DNA of 64,000 bases from Cyathus striatus. Its lineage: Eukaryota > Basidiomycota > Agaricomycetes > Agaricales > Nidulariaceae. A program made the position numbers and the translations under genes. Position 1 is the stretch's first letter. Each line of letters begins with the position of its first letter. Positions 1 through 12,583 of this stretch are shown here, piece after piece. The stretch covers positions 806,001 through 870,000 of the forward strand of contig JAOVFP010000023.1 of the NCBI GenBank assembly GCA_025738555.1, given 5' to 3'. Under the pieces are notes generated by a model. It was given only the letters and a program-made list of their open reading frames with translations. It was not told where the DNA came from and searched no databases.

Positions 1-164
1 ACCCATCCAAGACTCCGGGTATTCTTCTTCTCCACGACTCCAACACGGGCTGCAGTGGCAGCCGCAGCTTTATTGACAATGTGCATGTGGTTGACTGATG
101 ATGACTCTCCCATTGCAATTTTCCACCCATGCTGAACGACCGCAACCTGACCGCAGCCCTTCAT
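1..164 (-). CDS. Possible 5' part of an unidentified gene, cut by the window edge
   Basis: An open frame begins with ATG at 164 on the minus strand and runs 54 codons off the left edge. It starts MKGCGQVAVVQHGWKIAM and is followed by an Ala-rich stretch. I recognise no domain. Only 71 bases separate it from the stop of the dehydrogenase gene upstream on the same strand, which is short for a fungal promoter. It could instead be chance open sequence in the 3' flank of that gene. Confidence 0.25.
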   Translation of the reverse strand, partial: MKGCGQVAVVQHGWKIAMGESSSVNHMHIVNKAAAATAARVGVVEKKNTRSLGW

Positions 165-235
165 TGTGATTATCTACGGTGACTAATTAATTCAAATCAT
201 ATCTGCAGGTGTAATGATGTCATTCTTTGCGTTAT

Positions 236-1827
236 CTATTCGAGAGGAACAACATATAATTCCTTCAGCATCCTTACTACCGTAGGAACATCGATGCTGG
301 GATCATCCTGTGTACCAAGGGCCCCGGAGGCTATCGATTCTAACTCCCCCACAGGAACCTTGTATTCCGTAAGATTCGACGAAACGCCAAGTTCGCCTAC
401 CAATCTATCATCGAGTGTGAGTCTCGTGCGTGCTTACAAGTTACCAATATCGCGTTATTGACACACCGGTTAATCAGAGCACCTAGTCGGCACACATCCC
501 CTTCTAAAGAGCCTGTAGGTATTTCTTCGAGATAGAACAGCGCACGTGCAAGATATTCTTTGTCCTCTTGGGAACCAATCTTGGCTTTAAGAGTAACAGT
601 TGGGCCCAGAGTAATGCACTATCAAAGGTTTGAGGGCGTAAACATTTGGTTGCCGAGCTGGAGACCTCAGTACAACGCTTACCGATGTAATTCCGTGTGG
701 AATGCCATACCTCGCACCTAATTTATGACCCAAAGAATGCGACAATCCCAGTGCACTAACAAATTTAGTTTACATTGAAGGTAAAAGTGTATTCCAACAA
801 TATACCTATATCTTTCGAGTTTCATAGGCCATAAACTCATCCAAGATGCAAGTTGCAATTTTTGACGAGCTACGATGTCTTGTGGATTTGCCTTGGATAT
901 GGGAAGATACTTGAAAAGATCAGTGATTGCTGCATAGCATAGGTATTTGACTGGGGGAGTAACCCCAGGACGGTACAGATTTTCTGTAACACTTGGTAAG
1001 TAGTTGAAAGGCGTTTTCATATAAATATGCTCGTACCGACTGCATGGTCTAAAGAACGAATCCCAGTCGAAAGCCTGTGTAAAGGACGTTCTTGTCAGTA
1101 AAAATACTTGATTCTAGATGAGTACCTGCCAAAGACGTTCGGGAGTTGCTAGCGTCAATTCAGCATCGAGAATGATTCCGGCTGGAGCAAGTTCCTGAGA
1201 ACTGACTGCAACTTTATGGCCTTCATCATTCGTAAAACCTGCTCCGATCTATGACAGCAATGGTGTAAACGTCTTCATTTTAGAGTGATAGTATCATGTA
1301 GCCTACAGTGTATTCAGCCGCACTGAGCGTAGTAGGAATTGCAATTTGTCGAAGGGTAGATCCACCTGTTTCCTGTTGAATGTTGTACAAAATAGCCTTG
1401 GATCCATCCACAGGAGACCCTCCTCCAACAGCAACGATAATGTCACACTTGTGTTCCTTGAAGATTTGGATGCCTTTCCGAATACCTGCAATCGGCGTAT
1501 GTTCGCCGATTTCGTAAAATGTAGCGCCAAATGCATCATGCTCCTTCAGGATGGCTTCTACTTTCTTCACAACGTCTGTCTAAGGAGGATCACGATTTAC
1601 ACACACGCACATAGTTACATTAGGTTTAGCACATCATGACTTACCTTGTCATGAAGACTCCTTCCGGTGACCAAGAGCGCCTTTGTGCCTCCAATTGTTT
1701 CAAGCAACTTTGGAAGCGCGCTTGTTACGCATCCAGGACCGTAGTATACACCCTTCAACGTGTCAGTCCAGCCATAGAAACCTTGCAAAGCGGTAGATTC
1801 CCTGGGTGTTGCTTCGAGTGCAGACAT
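236..1827 (-). CDS. Iron-containing alcohol dehydrogenase, maleylacetate-reductase-like
   Basis: NAD(P)H-dependent dehydrogenase of the Fe-ADH/dehydroquinate-synthase fold. Its fungal relatives reduce maleylacetate or act on alcohols and aldehydes. Translation starts at ATG 1827 (MSALEATPRESTAL). The frame is spread over several exons separated by short introns and stops at TAG 236-238. Visible signatures are the YYGPGCV strand, the nucleotide-binding VAVGGGSPVDGSKA, the IPTTLSAAEYT segment, STGIRSLDHAVENLYRPG, and a histidine-rich metal-site region (SHSLGHKLGARYGIPHGITS) near 650-760. The C-terminus ends MLKELYVVPLE. The tail-end exons and the exact intron list were read by eye and are less certain than the core. 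The gene is divergent from a flavin-reductase-like gene. The substrate cannot be assigned from sequence alone; the maleylacetate reductase label rests on family resemblance. Confidence 0.85.
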
Positions 1828-2154
1828 TTTGTGAAAAAAACTGAAGAGAAAGGAAGATATTTATATCGAGGAGTCGGCAATACTATCTCATAGCGTGGGG
1901 AGTGAGGGAAAGCTTAGTTATCCTGGAGCACCGAATTGGAATTAAAGTCTCAATGAACATAACTGGTTTGACGAAGCATACGGTCAGGTGGATCGGTGGA
2001 GATGACTACAGTGTATAGTGTACCCAGAGTCTGAGAACGTCCATCATCATGATAGCAATAAGTATGATAAGCGTTCGGTCGTACAAGCGAAGACAAGCTT
2101 TGTAATGCAAGCTATCAGCGCCCAGCGTTGGATTGCTTTCAAGTTTCCACCGAC
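1828..2154. promoter_or_regulatory. Shared divergent promoter region
   Basis: These 327 bases separate the start codons of the dehydrogenase (minus) and the flavin-reductase-like gene (plus), so any promoters for the two genes must lie here. I see no clear TATA box. Co-regulation is inferred from the arrangement only. Confidence 0.45.
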
Positions 2155-3353
2155 ATGCAGCGTAAAGCGTCCACAGTTTTTAAAACACTTTCCCGTCCCA
2201 CTATCAGTCGATTTTACTTGTCCGCACGCTTCAAGCACGCCTTGCCTCCATTCGCTCCGCACAGGTCTTTCAAACTCACAGCGCCACCACATCCTGAATG
2301 GAAGTTGGGAGACGGAGTGCTTCTCTCCGAGCGAACGTGGAAAGATGAAGAGAAGGTAGCCCGCAAGATCTGGGATCTGCAGACAACCCCTCCGATGTCA
2401 GTACTACCACGCATCTACCTTCAGTCGTGGCCTGCTATGTTTGCTCTGCCGGACTGCATGTATGCCCTGACTCCAATGCTAAAGGCTATTTATTTACAGC
2501 GACGCGTATCGTCTGTTGGTATCGTCCATTATTCCAAGACCAATAGCATTTGTGTCCTCACTTTCAGCTTCTGGTCAACCCAATCTTGCGCCATTTAGGT
2601 TTGTACTATCAAAGCCCACATGCATGTGCTGATGTGACTTCATCTCTTAGTTATTTCACTATGGTTTGTGATATGGTGATTTTTCTTTCGTAGATTGTAT
2701 CTAGCCCGCGTTCTTTAGGTGGCGCACAATCCTCCCCTTATTTGCGTATCTTTCGCCTTATCACAGAGACGTCCGAAGGACACCCGAGAGAACATTCTTA
2801 GTACTCGCGAGTTCACGGTCAACATCATCAGTGAACCATTTGCAGAGGCTGCTAATTCCACCTCAGTCGAGGCCCCTTCGGACGTGGATGAATGGATCAT
2901 AGGTGGCCTTTCAATGGCACCTAGTGTAAGTTTGTTTCTGCCAAGTTTCTCTATGTCTTAGTACTTATCTCTTTCAATAGAATGATGTCAAACCTCCGAT
3001 AGTGAATGAAAGTGCTGTGAGCTTGGAATGTGAAGTAAAGCACTTTCGTATATATATATATCGTTCAATTTCTCTGTCTGATTTCCGCACTACAGTTATA
3101 CAGCTACCAGGATATTGGCCCTTCTGAAGACAAGATCACCACTACCGTCGTGTTCGGTCTAATTAAGAAAGTTCATATTCGGGAATCCGTTTTAAACGAT
3201 GGCATTACGGTGGATCCCGCGAAGCTACGCCCTATCGCACGACTTGGAGGAACGACTTACTCTCGTGTACTAGAAGGCTTTGATCTCCCCCGTATTTCCT
3301 GGAAAGATATTCGTCCGGAATATGAGAATCTTCGCAACCAGAAGAAACTTTAA
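2155..3353 (+). CDS. Flavin-reductase-like (FMN-binding split barrel) protein
   Basis: Probable flavin-dependent oxidoreductase of the flavin reductase-like family, which often supplies reduced flavin to a partner monooxygenase. Six exons give 290 residues: 2155-2396, 2500-2598, 2651-2663, 2719-2925, 2981-3034 and 3096-3353, all with GT..AG introns and consistent phase. Exon 3 is only 13 nt. Key stretches are FKLTAPPHPEWKLG near the N-terminus, the core PPIDAYRLLVSSIIPRPIAF, the flavin-binding SSLSASGQPNLAPFSYFTMV, and FGLIKKVHI late in the barrel. The first in-frame ATG is 2155; an in-frame TTG lies 27 bases upstream. The N-terminal residues before the family core are basic and Ser/Thr-rich and could be a mitochondrial presequence. 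The natural substrate is unknown. Confidence 0.85.
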
Positions 3354-4543
3354 GGAATTCTTGAATACAGAGTATTTTCTCGACGCCTTGTCCGCTGACA
3401 TGTTTCCTTAACCCGGGTATCTTGGCTAGATTCTGACCGATAGAATGAGACACTTTCTCTCTTGCTACATTTTATTGACGAATACGTGTCTCTACCAGAC
3501 ATGTATACTACGCGTAGCGCGATGCCGCATAAAACTCTACATTTTATGCTTAGCATGAGAGGGCTCAGGTGCAGATTTGATTCAAAACCTCAGCGAAGAT
3601 GTGGGAGCCTCCCTCAGCGGAATGAAGCCGAACCTACACGTAGGAATAGCCTGACATTTTGGGAATGGTTCACGAGATATATGGATTGATCTGCATCAGC
3701 ACAGAAGAAGACGATTTAATCTGCCAACCACTCATTTCATCAAGCTCGTTCGTAATAAGGAAAATACAGAAAATATTTGCTGCGGATAATCGGGAACAGG
3801 TTCAATCGTGTGGTCGAACAAAGAGAGGTAAGTGGTAGAAATGTAATCTTAATGGAATTATGAATCAGAAATCACCGAGATAATTGCCATTCTGTTGTCT
3901 GAAATTAATCAACAAGAGAGGTTGATGCACATTGTCATGAATGTAATTATAAGTATAAGCGGTGTACGACGGGGGAAGAGCTCTATCAGTCTGAATGTGC
4001 ACTCACGTTTCTTATGATTGTGTAAGCTGCACAGATGTCAAATTGTTGGAGGATAGAGCGTTGTACAGCCTCAGATACAAAATTAAATGACAGATGGAGG
4101 AGGGTGTTATCGATCGCGAGGCTGGAGGATGGATGGCAGCTGTACTGACAATGAACCGGCGAGCGGAAAGGGGAACGGAAGCAAATCAGTTTGCACGTGT
4201 CGGCCCTTACCATAACTTTACATAGCCGCAGCTTTTGAAGCGACCGCTTGTAACACTAAACTTGTCCTTCATTCATCCTCTGTGCTTGTTCTCCATCACA
4301 CTCGCATTCTGCTCCTAAATCTCGCTCCTTTTTACATTTTGTCTGTATATTTAGTTCTTTATTGTAAAATTTTACTTATTAAGTACTCTTCGCTTGTCAG
4401 TTTTCATTTTCTCTTCACAGCTTGCGCAATCATCCTGGCCAGTTACAGCGTCAGTCACCTTTCTCTTGCATTGATGCAACCACCGCCCCCCTTTGCTCAT
4501 ATTTTTATCAGTTTTCATAGGCGAAGCTTATCCAGCCGCCCAA
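3354..4543. other. Intergenic region, no gene recognised
   Basis: About 1.2 kb between the flavin-reductase-like gene and the Sec7 gene, both on the plus strand. It should contain the 3' end of the former and the promoter and leader of the latter. Scattered short open frames have no coding character. The last 250 bases are pyrimidine-rich, as is common in fungal leaders. Confidence 0.5.
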
Positions 4544-7500
4544 ATGGAAGATCGAGAGCGACAGCCCTCCCGCGCCGAACAGCGCATGCTCGCCGTCGCC
4601 AAGCTCAAACGCGCTGCATCTCTTCCAAGAATGAAAGACGGAAGGCGCCCTCCTATGCATACGGAGGCTCTCAGTGAGGGGGAGAAACCACCAGTTGAAC
4701 CGGAGCTGCTTCAGGATGACGAGGAAAAGAAGGACGAGGAATCCGAGAGTCCTCCGCCGGAGGATGCACAGATAGAAGCTGTCGAGACTGAGGCTGATGC
4801 CGACGTGGAGGATAGGGCCATTTCGCCAAGACCTTCTCGTGCAAAACGTCGTTCTCGCTCAAGGTCACGCTCGAGGGGTTCAAAAGATTTCAAGGTCAAA
4901 GCAAGATCCGCGTACTCACCGACTCCTGGTCCCTCGAATCATGGCGACTCGTCCCAGGATGATGAGCCACCACTCCCATCTCAGCTTGCACTTCCAGTTC
5001 ACCCTCAACTATTGTCGCCCATTCCTTCGCACTTCGCACTCATAAACCAACGCCTTTTGCGGTCACCGACTCCTGCTTCCCCTGAGCCAGCCTTTTTTCA
5101 TCCTGGTTCCCCTTCGACTCCCGTTCTCCTTCCTACCCTAGCAGAAATTCAAAAAGGTTTGTTACGATCTAATAGTGCAGGAAGCGCTGCTGCTAGTCGT
5201 AGGCTAGCGATGCACAAGTTAACTGGTGGTACTGATACATATGATCCGTCTCCTTCGCCAACGCTGTCTCCCATTCCGGGAAAGCTTGGTCGCAATAATA
5301 CAATTGCGGGAGGCGAACGCACCGCTGCAAGGGAGCTGATGCTTAGTCGCTTAGGTGGAAGAATAACGAAAGAGACTGATGGAGAACAAGGTAGTGGAAG
5401 CGAAGATCGTGCAGTAGTTTCTCCTTCTCCTTATAAGCGCCGGCGCCGGCGGTCTGCCAGAGGATCTCAAACTAATATAGCGCCCTCCGGAGTCTCTGAT
5501 TCCGAATTTGTATCAACATCTACTAACACACCTCAAGTGCCACCGACTCCTTTGCCGTCATCACGTCTCGATCATCACGTCGACTTCCGCGCTCAGTCCG
5601 CTACCCCTAATCAGGCAAACAGTTCAAGACATAGCGGCCATTATGTTTCAGAGACGGTGATTTCAGTGACAAGAACAAACGATATCGAACAAGAGAAACA
5701 TGAACTCATTCGCAGGAGAAGTGTTCTAGTAGAAGATGAGGACGAGGATGAGGAGAACGCTCCACTTACACATCATTCCAGATACCCTGGACTACCTGGC
5801 ACGCCTCCTAACCGACTTCCTGCACAGGTCAATGCGTTGCGAGTTGCTCACGGCTCAGATGTACCATCTAGCACTTCTACGGATTCCACTAATGCATCGC
5901 CGACGGCAGTTGGTGTTCCGGTGTATCTTAGTCACACTGTGATCTCCCGTCATGACGTCTTTCCTAGTAGTCCTTTTACTACACCCCTGAAAGAGAGAAC
6001 TATCAGTGATGACGACGACGAGCAAATTATGTATCATGGTGAAAACTACAGATCTCGTACACCTCACAGTGTTCAAGTTGATAGCCTAGGACGGGAGATC
6101 AGCTGGGTGGCAGAACCTGGTATTTTACTTGTCTGTTGATCTATTGTGTATTGATTTACTGACATTCTTTTCTCAGTTCCAATTCGAATGGTTATCGATA
6201 ATGACGACGATGAGGAGGAGGAAGAGGAAGAAAGAGACGAAGAAAGAGAGGAAAGGCCAGAGGAAGAAGACCAGCAAATGGAAACGACAGAGGATCGCTA
6301 TGACGAGCAGGAATATGAAGAGCCGCCATTATCAGCAGTATCATCCACTGGATTCTCTCGCGAGGTTTACGACGATACTTCGCCTCGGTTATCTGTAAGT
6401 TCCAAAGGCTTAGTGGTGGAATCTGAAGCTCTACCAGAGAGTCAAGCACTCAACGTCCCTCCTTCCCCATCCTCAATTGCTGCTTTGTCACAAACAACTT
6501 CCATGACCCGAGCAAGTAATGGCTCTCTGTCATCTCAAACATATCCTCAGCGCCTTTCAATTGCTAGTCCTGTCAATGGCAATACTAGTGACTGGGATGA
6601 GCGTGATTCATCAAAACGAGCCGAAACAGCGTCACCTACTTTCTGGGAGAAAATGAAAGGCGCCGTTTCAAGAGCTGGTTCAAGTGCTGGGCGCCGTTCT
6701 AGAACAAACAGCATAGCAACTAGAGAACGTCGGGATCACACAGACTCGAGTATCAGCAGAGAGAGTGGTATCAGCCTTACAGGTTCAAAGACTGACAGAG
6801 GGGACAGTATAGGGACATTTGTTCAGTCGGGTCCTCAGCCTCTTATGCAATCACCGTCTGCTTCTGCATCCATCTTGTCTTTGGGTCCATCGTACACTCC
6901 TTCCCGTGGTGGCCCATCGCCTATACCTCCACCGTCTTCGAGTGATCTATCCAAGTATCAGGATGCGAAACTATTTCCGTTCCCTGGCATGATCAAACTC
7001 GAGGAAGAGCGCAACAGGACCAAAGGGTTACCCGCTGCATCATCTTCTACACCTGATGTTACCATGCTAACTAGTGCTAGCGACGATAACCCTCCAATTG
7101 CACAATTATATAGTGGTGTACTAGGAAGCGATCTCAGGGATCGTAAACCGAATGCTTCGGACACTCGTCTTGCAGTAAGGTATGCACCGGACGGACATTC
7201 CACAACTGCTTCACTCGACTACTTGAATGCCGTTCCTCCTGCTGTTCAAAGCAGTAGTTCGCAAAATTCGAAGCTTCCAATGACATTTCCAGATGTTATA
7301 CAGTGGCTTAGCAAAAATAAGAAAAAGGGAGCATTTTCGCAAGGATCATCCCCTGCTCTCGCCTCGCCTCCCGCTATTGACACCCAAGGAATTATTAACA
7401 CCATCAAGAAACCGTCATTATCAGACCTTCTGAAGGTAAAGGATAATGAACTGGGAACAGATTGGGAAGAGTTGCCGAGTGCCGGGGATGCAAGTGCCAG

Positions 7501-9751
7501 CGGGGAGACTTTATTTGCCAAGAAATCGGCAAGCCCTGAACAACCGCCCTCCGTTCAACTTACTGAAGACGACAGAAGTTGTATCACTTCGAACAACGGC
7601 AGTACTGGGAAGTCCGACCATATAACTACTGACAACGAGAAGACTCCCAAAGCAAAGAAAGTCATGCCTCCTAACTTTAGTCCAAGAATCGAGCGAGCTT
7701 CGTTAGCCTTCGATGATTCACTTGCGAAGCAATACTCTTCTACACCAGATCCCGTACTTTCGGCTACACCAGATCCGTCTTCATCGTTAAGTGATTATCC
7801 GGCGGCCTCAACATCCACATCATCTTCCAGTTCTTCTTCACAATACTCCTTAGCTGGTGGTCCCAGTGGTCAGGCTGTACTTCAGCGGTTGGATGAGTCG
7901 TTAGCAAAGTACTCTCGTGACAACTTGTGGGCTCTGCCCAGCGTCGAAGATCCACCACGAAAATTAGTGATGTCTTCAGCAGTCTTACAAGTGGTTAATC
8001 CCAATACCGTTAAGGACCGTTTTCTGTTCCACTTCAACGATATACTGGTAATTGCAAAGCCCGTGATGCAGGATCAGGATAGTCTCATAGACGCATATAA
8101 GCCAAGTCCATTGGATAGGAAATTTGTTGTAAAAAGTGTTGTTCAGATGCGACACCTACGCTTAAACTTAGAACGCTCACAATTGCGAGCACGAGCTCCG
8201 AGTGACGTATTTGTTTCAAAGAACCCGCCGATGAAGGGGTTCATTCATCAGTTCTCTAACGATCCGGACCATGCAATTGATACCTTACTTTCGAAGTCAG
8301 CTATACCCGATGATTCCGTTGTCATTGGACAACTTCTATTCAAAACACTGGAGCTTAATCGAGTGCAACTTGGTGAATACTTATCAAGGAGATCGACGAA
8401 GGCTGTCCTGAAAGCGTATCTTGATAATTTTGGTTTCGTTGGATTGCGGATTGACAAAGCTCTTCGCGTCTTTCTACAGTCCATTTCTGTTCCCGAACGA
8501 TCGAATGCTTTGGAATATCTTTTGGATGCTTTTGCAGGACGTTGGTATGATGCAAATGCGAAAGCAATTGCATATGACAAAGATTTCGCCATTCGTCTTG
8601 TTCGCGCTTTAGTACAACTGAATGAAATTCTTCATGGCGGGATTAGTCCAGAACCTGGACCGACAGGTAACCCGCTACATACTTTTAATCGCCGAGATTT
8701 CCTCAGTGCCTTTAGGCGGTTTGATACTCGCAGTTTGGTGTCGGATGACATTCTAGGAGAGGTTTATGACTCCATATTACAGGAGCGTTTATGTCAAGCA
8801 CGAGGCTCTGTTAGCCAAAGTCAACCGGATTTACCTATCATCACCAAGCGACCCGTTCCTGCCCGTCTCACTTATAAAATGCAATCTGAACCTATTATCT
8901 TGCGTATACCTCAAGCAGACTCTTATTTTACGATTCAACTCTATGGCCAAGATCTCGAGTTCGATCCTCCTGTTTTAACTTTCGCTAAGTCCCCAGAAGC
9001 ATCTTTCCGTGTTACAGGTACCTCATTGGGGTCCAAAACGATGATCTTCTGTCGTTCTGGTCCCAACGCATTAAAATATTCAGGTCTTCCACTAAGTAAT
9101 ACAATCGTGGTCGAACGCACCTTCATGCGTTACACCTTCCAACTGGCTTTCTTAAACCATGCTGGGGCAAAGAGGAGATATATGTTTAGTTTCCATGAGT
9201 CAGCAACCTATCGTGTGTGGGTAGATTCTCTCAAGCAATATATTGAGGGTGCCACCACTGGTGCTGTCGGCAGCGGATCATCAAGGACTTACAAAGCTGC
9301 TGAGAATGTTGCATTCAAGATTTTGCAGGAGACACTTATCAGTCCATTAGGTGGACCTTCCGCCGCAGTGCAGGATGCGCTTAATCACCTCAACGGTTCT
9401 GCTACGTTCTCTCGCAATGGCTCATTGCCGCTTCATAACCGTTTCCAGAATCGTTCTTCACACGTCCGCTCAAAATCAAGAAGTAAATTATATCATCTTG
9501 GAGCAGGTCGGCATGAACTTGACCTTAGATCCGGGTCTTCACACTTCATGTCTTCTGATGACGATGGAGAGAGAAGTGACACTAACCAGGTTCATCATCG
9601 CGAAGAGTCTGGTAGTGTTGAAGGCCTGCTTTGGTCGAACAGGGATCTGCTGATACATTGTCAACAGAATAGCTTGATACCTCTTGTTTTGGAACATTTA
9701 CAAGTGTGGCCCTCGGATCAGGGGAAAGGTGCTCAAGGGTTTACCCGATAG
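4544..9751 (+). CDS. Large Arf guanine-nucleotide exchange factor with Sec7 and PH domains
   Basis: Predicted exchange factor for Arf GTPases in membrane traffic. Two exons (4544-6119 and 6177-9751, intron 57 nt) encode 1,716 residues. The first in-frame ATG gives MEDRERQPSRAEQRM. The first two-thirds is low-complexity: Ser/Pro/Arg-rich, with acidic runs (for example DEDEDEE and, just after the intron, DDDEEEEEEE). A PH-like segment (KDRFLFHFNDILVIAK) begins near residue 1120. The Sec7 domain spans roughly residues 1208-1400 (from FIHQFSNDPDHAIDTLL). Its catalytic glutamate finger appears intact as SVPERSNALEYLLDAFAGRW, with Glu near residue 1298. A second PH-like region follows at about residues 1426-1551 and ends in YRVWVDSLKQYIEGA. 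The C-terminal tail is Ser-rich. The closest family is probably the fungal Syt1/Ypp1-neighbour or cytohesin-like Sec7 group; the exact orthologue is not settled. Confidence 0.85.
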
Positions 9752-10484
9752 TACTGTTGCATTCCTTCCTATCCATTCAGGTCAGTAGTTGCGCAGCGGA
9801 TTGTAATATCTTAACGTGTATCTAACTCGTTTCCAGTAGCCACGTGTAATCATTTCTATCTTTGTGATCTCTCTTCTCATTCATTCATGTCAGTGTACCT
9901 CTCAAAGGGCTGTAGATTATAAGCTATATCTGGACTTGCTTCGATACTCTCTTTAATCGTCAGAAGGAATCCTTTTTCTCTTAGTACTTGTACATTCCTT
10001 GGAGATACTGCAATTGTATCATCTCTAGTTATGGCGGCTGCATTGCCGTTGTGACAACTAAGTCATTTCACGTCCGAAAGATTGTTTACGGATTATTTAG
10101 TTGTTCATATCATGGGATAAATGGTGAAGAAGGTTCAGGAATGCTACGTGAAATATGATTGAACGTGTTAGCCTCGCGGCTAATCAAGTAGTGATGCCAA
10201 AAGAACTGATTGTCGGACTGGGTGCACAGCAATGAGAAGTGGACAATGAGGCACGTACATACGTTTGCCAGATGTTATATATATCGTACGTATAAAGATA
10301 GCGTGGTTATCACGCCCATGCAGTGCGGCAAGGAGAAACCCGTCTCAGTAGGATACATATAGGGGATTGTATCACGATAAATCCCTCCTGAAGAAACGAA
10401 CTACATTTTCTGCCACGGCAGCGCCTTGGTCAGCTATATCCACCCACCTTCTCATCTTGCATTAGCTCGAGGTTATCCACTGCT
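9752..10484. other. Intergenic region, no gene recognised
   Basis: About 730 bases between two plus-strand genes. A TATA-like stretch (ttatatatat, around 10275) followed by a second (cgtataaagata, around 10288) lies roughly 200 bases upstream of the next start codon and is a candidate core promoter. No open frame with coding character was seen. Confidence 0.4.
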
Positions 10485-11381
10485 ATGGCTACTCGACACG
10501 CCCGCATGGACGGCGAGAGACAGCATCGTTATTACACCACCACGCGTCATCTACCCGGAGTCTCTGCATCTGGCATGCACCCGAGAGCGAACAGCGGAAC
10601 AGTGGAACATGGTAGAGAGGCAGGAAGGGATGCACCATGGCAACATATGACGGAGACGTATACATGGGTTATCGAGCAGGAGTTGCAGAGAGTGGAGAGA
10701 CGAAACCGCAAGACCGAACAATGGGTGCTATCACAGCAAATCTACGTTAGCACAGACGATAGAAGACGAGGTATCCCTGTGATGAGAGGAGAAGAGATGT
10801 GGAAAGAAATGGTGTACGGGTACGAGAGGGAGGCAAGAGAATGGATGAAGGAAGAAGAAGAAGCGCGGCGGCGGGCGGTCGAACGTGAAAGAGTAAGGGA
10901 GAGAGAGAGAGCTATCCGGGAAGAAGTGCGGAAAGTGGAAGAACGGATTCGACATAAGCGCGAAGACGAGCGGCATCGATTTATGGAGGAAAGGACGAGG
11001 AGGCACGCGGAAGCACGCGAGAGAGATCGGAAGGAAAGGCGACGAGAAGACAAGGTGATTTCAGACGCCTGGGCTAGATACGAGGCAGACTGGGAGCAAG
11101 TAGGCGGAGGCAAAGATGAACTCAGATTTGAAGATATCCCATGGCCAACTGTTGCAGCTGCAAAGAAAATAGAAGATATTAATTGCAAAGACATGGAGGT
11201 GTTTTTCTTCTGGGGCGTGGAGAGCAGCAAACGGAAGGAAAGGATTCGGAGTGGACAGTTGAGATGGCATCCGGACAGGTTCCGAAGACTGCTTGGACGG
11301 GTGAGGGAGGAGGACAAAGAGGCGGTCGAGGAGCGAGCAGGCCTTGTCGCCAGATTCTTGAACGAGGCAAAGACACATTAA
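10485..11381 (+). CDS. Arg/Glu-rich coiled-coil protein with NFKBIL1-like C-terminal motif
   Basis: Single-exon gene of 298 residues starting at ATG 10485 (MATRHARMDGERQHRYY). The central part, about residues 110-200, is an almost uninterrupted charged helix rich in Arg and Glu, expected to be a coiled coil or single alpha-helix. Near the C-terminus it carries SGQLRWHPDRFRRLLGRV followed by a helix ending VARFLNEAKTH. This J-domain-like WHPDRF block is the hallmark of the NFKBIL1 (IkappaBL)-like family and of uncharacterised fungal relatives, some linked to mRNA processing. I see no ankyrin repeats, unlike animal NFKBIL1. The function is therefore only suggested. It lies 136 bases upstream of MIA40 on the same strand. 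Confidence 0.65.
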   Translation: MATRHARMDGERQHRYYTTTRHLPGVSASGMHPRANSGTVEHGREAGRDAPWQHMTETYTWVIEQELQRVERRNRKTEQWVLSQQIYVSTDDRRRGIPVMRGEEMWKEMVYGYEREAREWMKEEEEARRRAVERERVRERERAIREEVRKVEERIRHKREDERHRFMEERTRRHAEARERDRKERRREDKVISDAWARYEADWEQVGGGKDELRFEDIPWPTVAAAKKIEDINCKDMEVFFFWGVESSKRKERIRSGQLRWHPDRFRRLLGRVREEDKEAVEERAGLVARFLNEAKTH

Positions 11382-11516
11382 TTATTTAATTTGTACTTGT
11401 TTATTTCCAAAGCCAACGGCTGAGATTACGAATACTGCCGCTGATTACAAATTAATAATATTTAATAAGAAACACGTCTCCCGTCCCGCCCTTGTTGCTC
11501 TGTCCTCTTCCCCGCC

Positions 11517-12362
11517 ATGTTCGCCCGCTTCTCTCGCCATGCCATTCGCAGGGCAGTTCATACTTCTTCCAACCAGACGCGTTCCTCCTCCTCCTCCTCC
11601 TTCTCCGCCTTCCCACGCGCCGCCCTCACAGTATCTCTCGCAACTGCTGCTTACTTCGCCTGGCAATTATCAACTCCAGTCGCCCTCGACAGTCCATCGC
11701 CAATTCACGGTCAGTCCTTCGTCTCTATTGTCCGCCAACCCCCCGTCTTAAACCCACCTGACCATGCAGCTGACAGACAGGCGATGCCTTCTAAACCTTA
11801 TATCTCGTCCACGGTAGAAAAGGACTCTTCGTCGCTTGCTCCATCATCTCCCACCTCCCCAGACACAGCACCCGCAACAGAACAGCCGAATGATGCAATA
11901 CCAGAGGCTGAATCTCAGGCCAGGGAAGATTCTGCCGGAGAGGGCACAACGAGTGGAGCTTACAACCCAGTAACTGGCGAAATTAACTGGGATTGTCCTT
12001 GTCTGGGTGGTATGGCCCATGGCCCTTGCGGTCAACAGTTTCGCGACGCCTTCTCTTGCTTCGTCTTCTCGGAGGAGGAACCCAAGGGAATTGACTGTGT
12101 CGAGAAATTCAAGGCAATGCAAAATTGCTTTAGAGAACATCCAGACGTGTATGGGGATGGTAAGGGTATTTTGCCCTTTTTGCCTCATAGTGACTCTTAT
12201 TCTTTTCTAGACGTCATGAATGACGATGACGACGACGAGCTGCCCACAATTGACGATCCAGCACCTTCTGAATTAAAGCCTGACAGTGCAACTCTTGCAC
12301 CACCAACCACTTCGCCAAAGGAATCCTCCTCGCTAGAGCTATCTTCCACGTCTTCCTCATGA
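11517..12362 (+). CDS. MIA40: Mitochondrial intermembrane-space import oxidoreductase MIA40
   Basis: Oxidoreductase that introduces disulfides into incoming CX9C and CX3C proteins in the mitochondrial intermembrane space. ATG 11517 opens a basic Ser/Arg-rich presequence ([20 protein letters not shown]), then a hydrophobic anchor near residues 37-50 ([14 protein letters not shown]) and a long Ser/Thr/Pro linker. The catalytic domain has the redox-active CPC ([11 protein letters not shown]) and both CX9C motifs, [11 protein letters not shown] and [11 protein letters not shown]. One intron, 12160-12210, follows the second motif. It is 51 nt long, a multiple of three, and contains no stop in frame, so the unspliced message would also be open. 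Spliced, the protein has 264 residues with an acidic, Ser-rich tail. The membrane-anchored form is typical of fungi. Confidence 0.95.
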   Translation: MFARFSRHAIRRAVHTSSNQTRSSSSSSFSAFPRAALTVSLATAAYFAWQLSTPVALDSPSPIHGQSFVSIVRQPPVLNPPDHAADRQAMPSKPYISSTVEKDSSSLAPSSPTSPDTAPATEQPNDAIPEAESQAREDSAGEGTTSGAYNPVTGEINWDCPCLGGMAHGPCGQQFRDAFSCFVFSEEEPKGIDCVEKFKAMQNCFREHPDVYGDGKGILPFLPHSDSYSFLDVMNDDDDDELPTIDDPAPSELKPDSATLAPPTTSPKESSSLELSSTSSS

Positions 12363-12583
12363 GCTTCGTCTTCATTCCTTATGGATATTATTAAAACCAC
12401 CATATCTGGAGGATCTTCGTACTTTCTAGACTCTACGTGTCTTTATTCCATTAATTTTACTCATGTTCTCAGCCGCAGCTCATATAATATAGGATGCACA
12501 TCAATAGAAGCTAGCAGATGATCTATCATACATACAAAGCATGGATTGGGTATTATTAATTATTACAAGGGAGCAAATAGACA

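Noticed and set aside
10742..11317. Long minus-strand open frame opposite the coiled-coil gene
   Set aside because: It is a shadow of the Arg/Glu-rich coding strand, which leaves the complement free of stops and rich in Ser and Leu.
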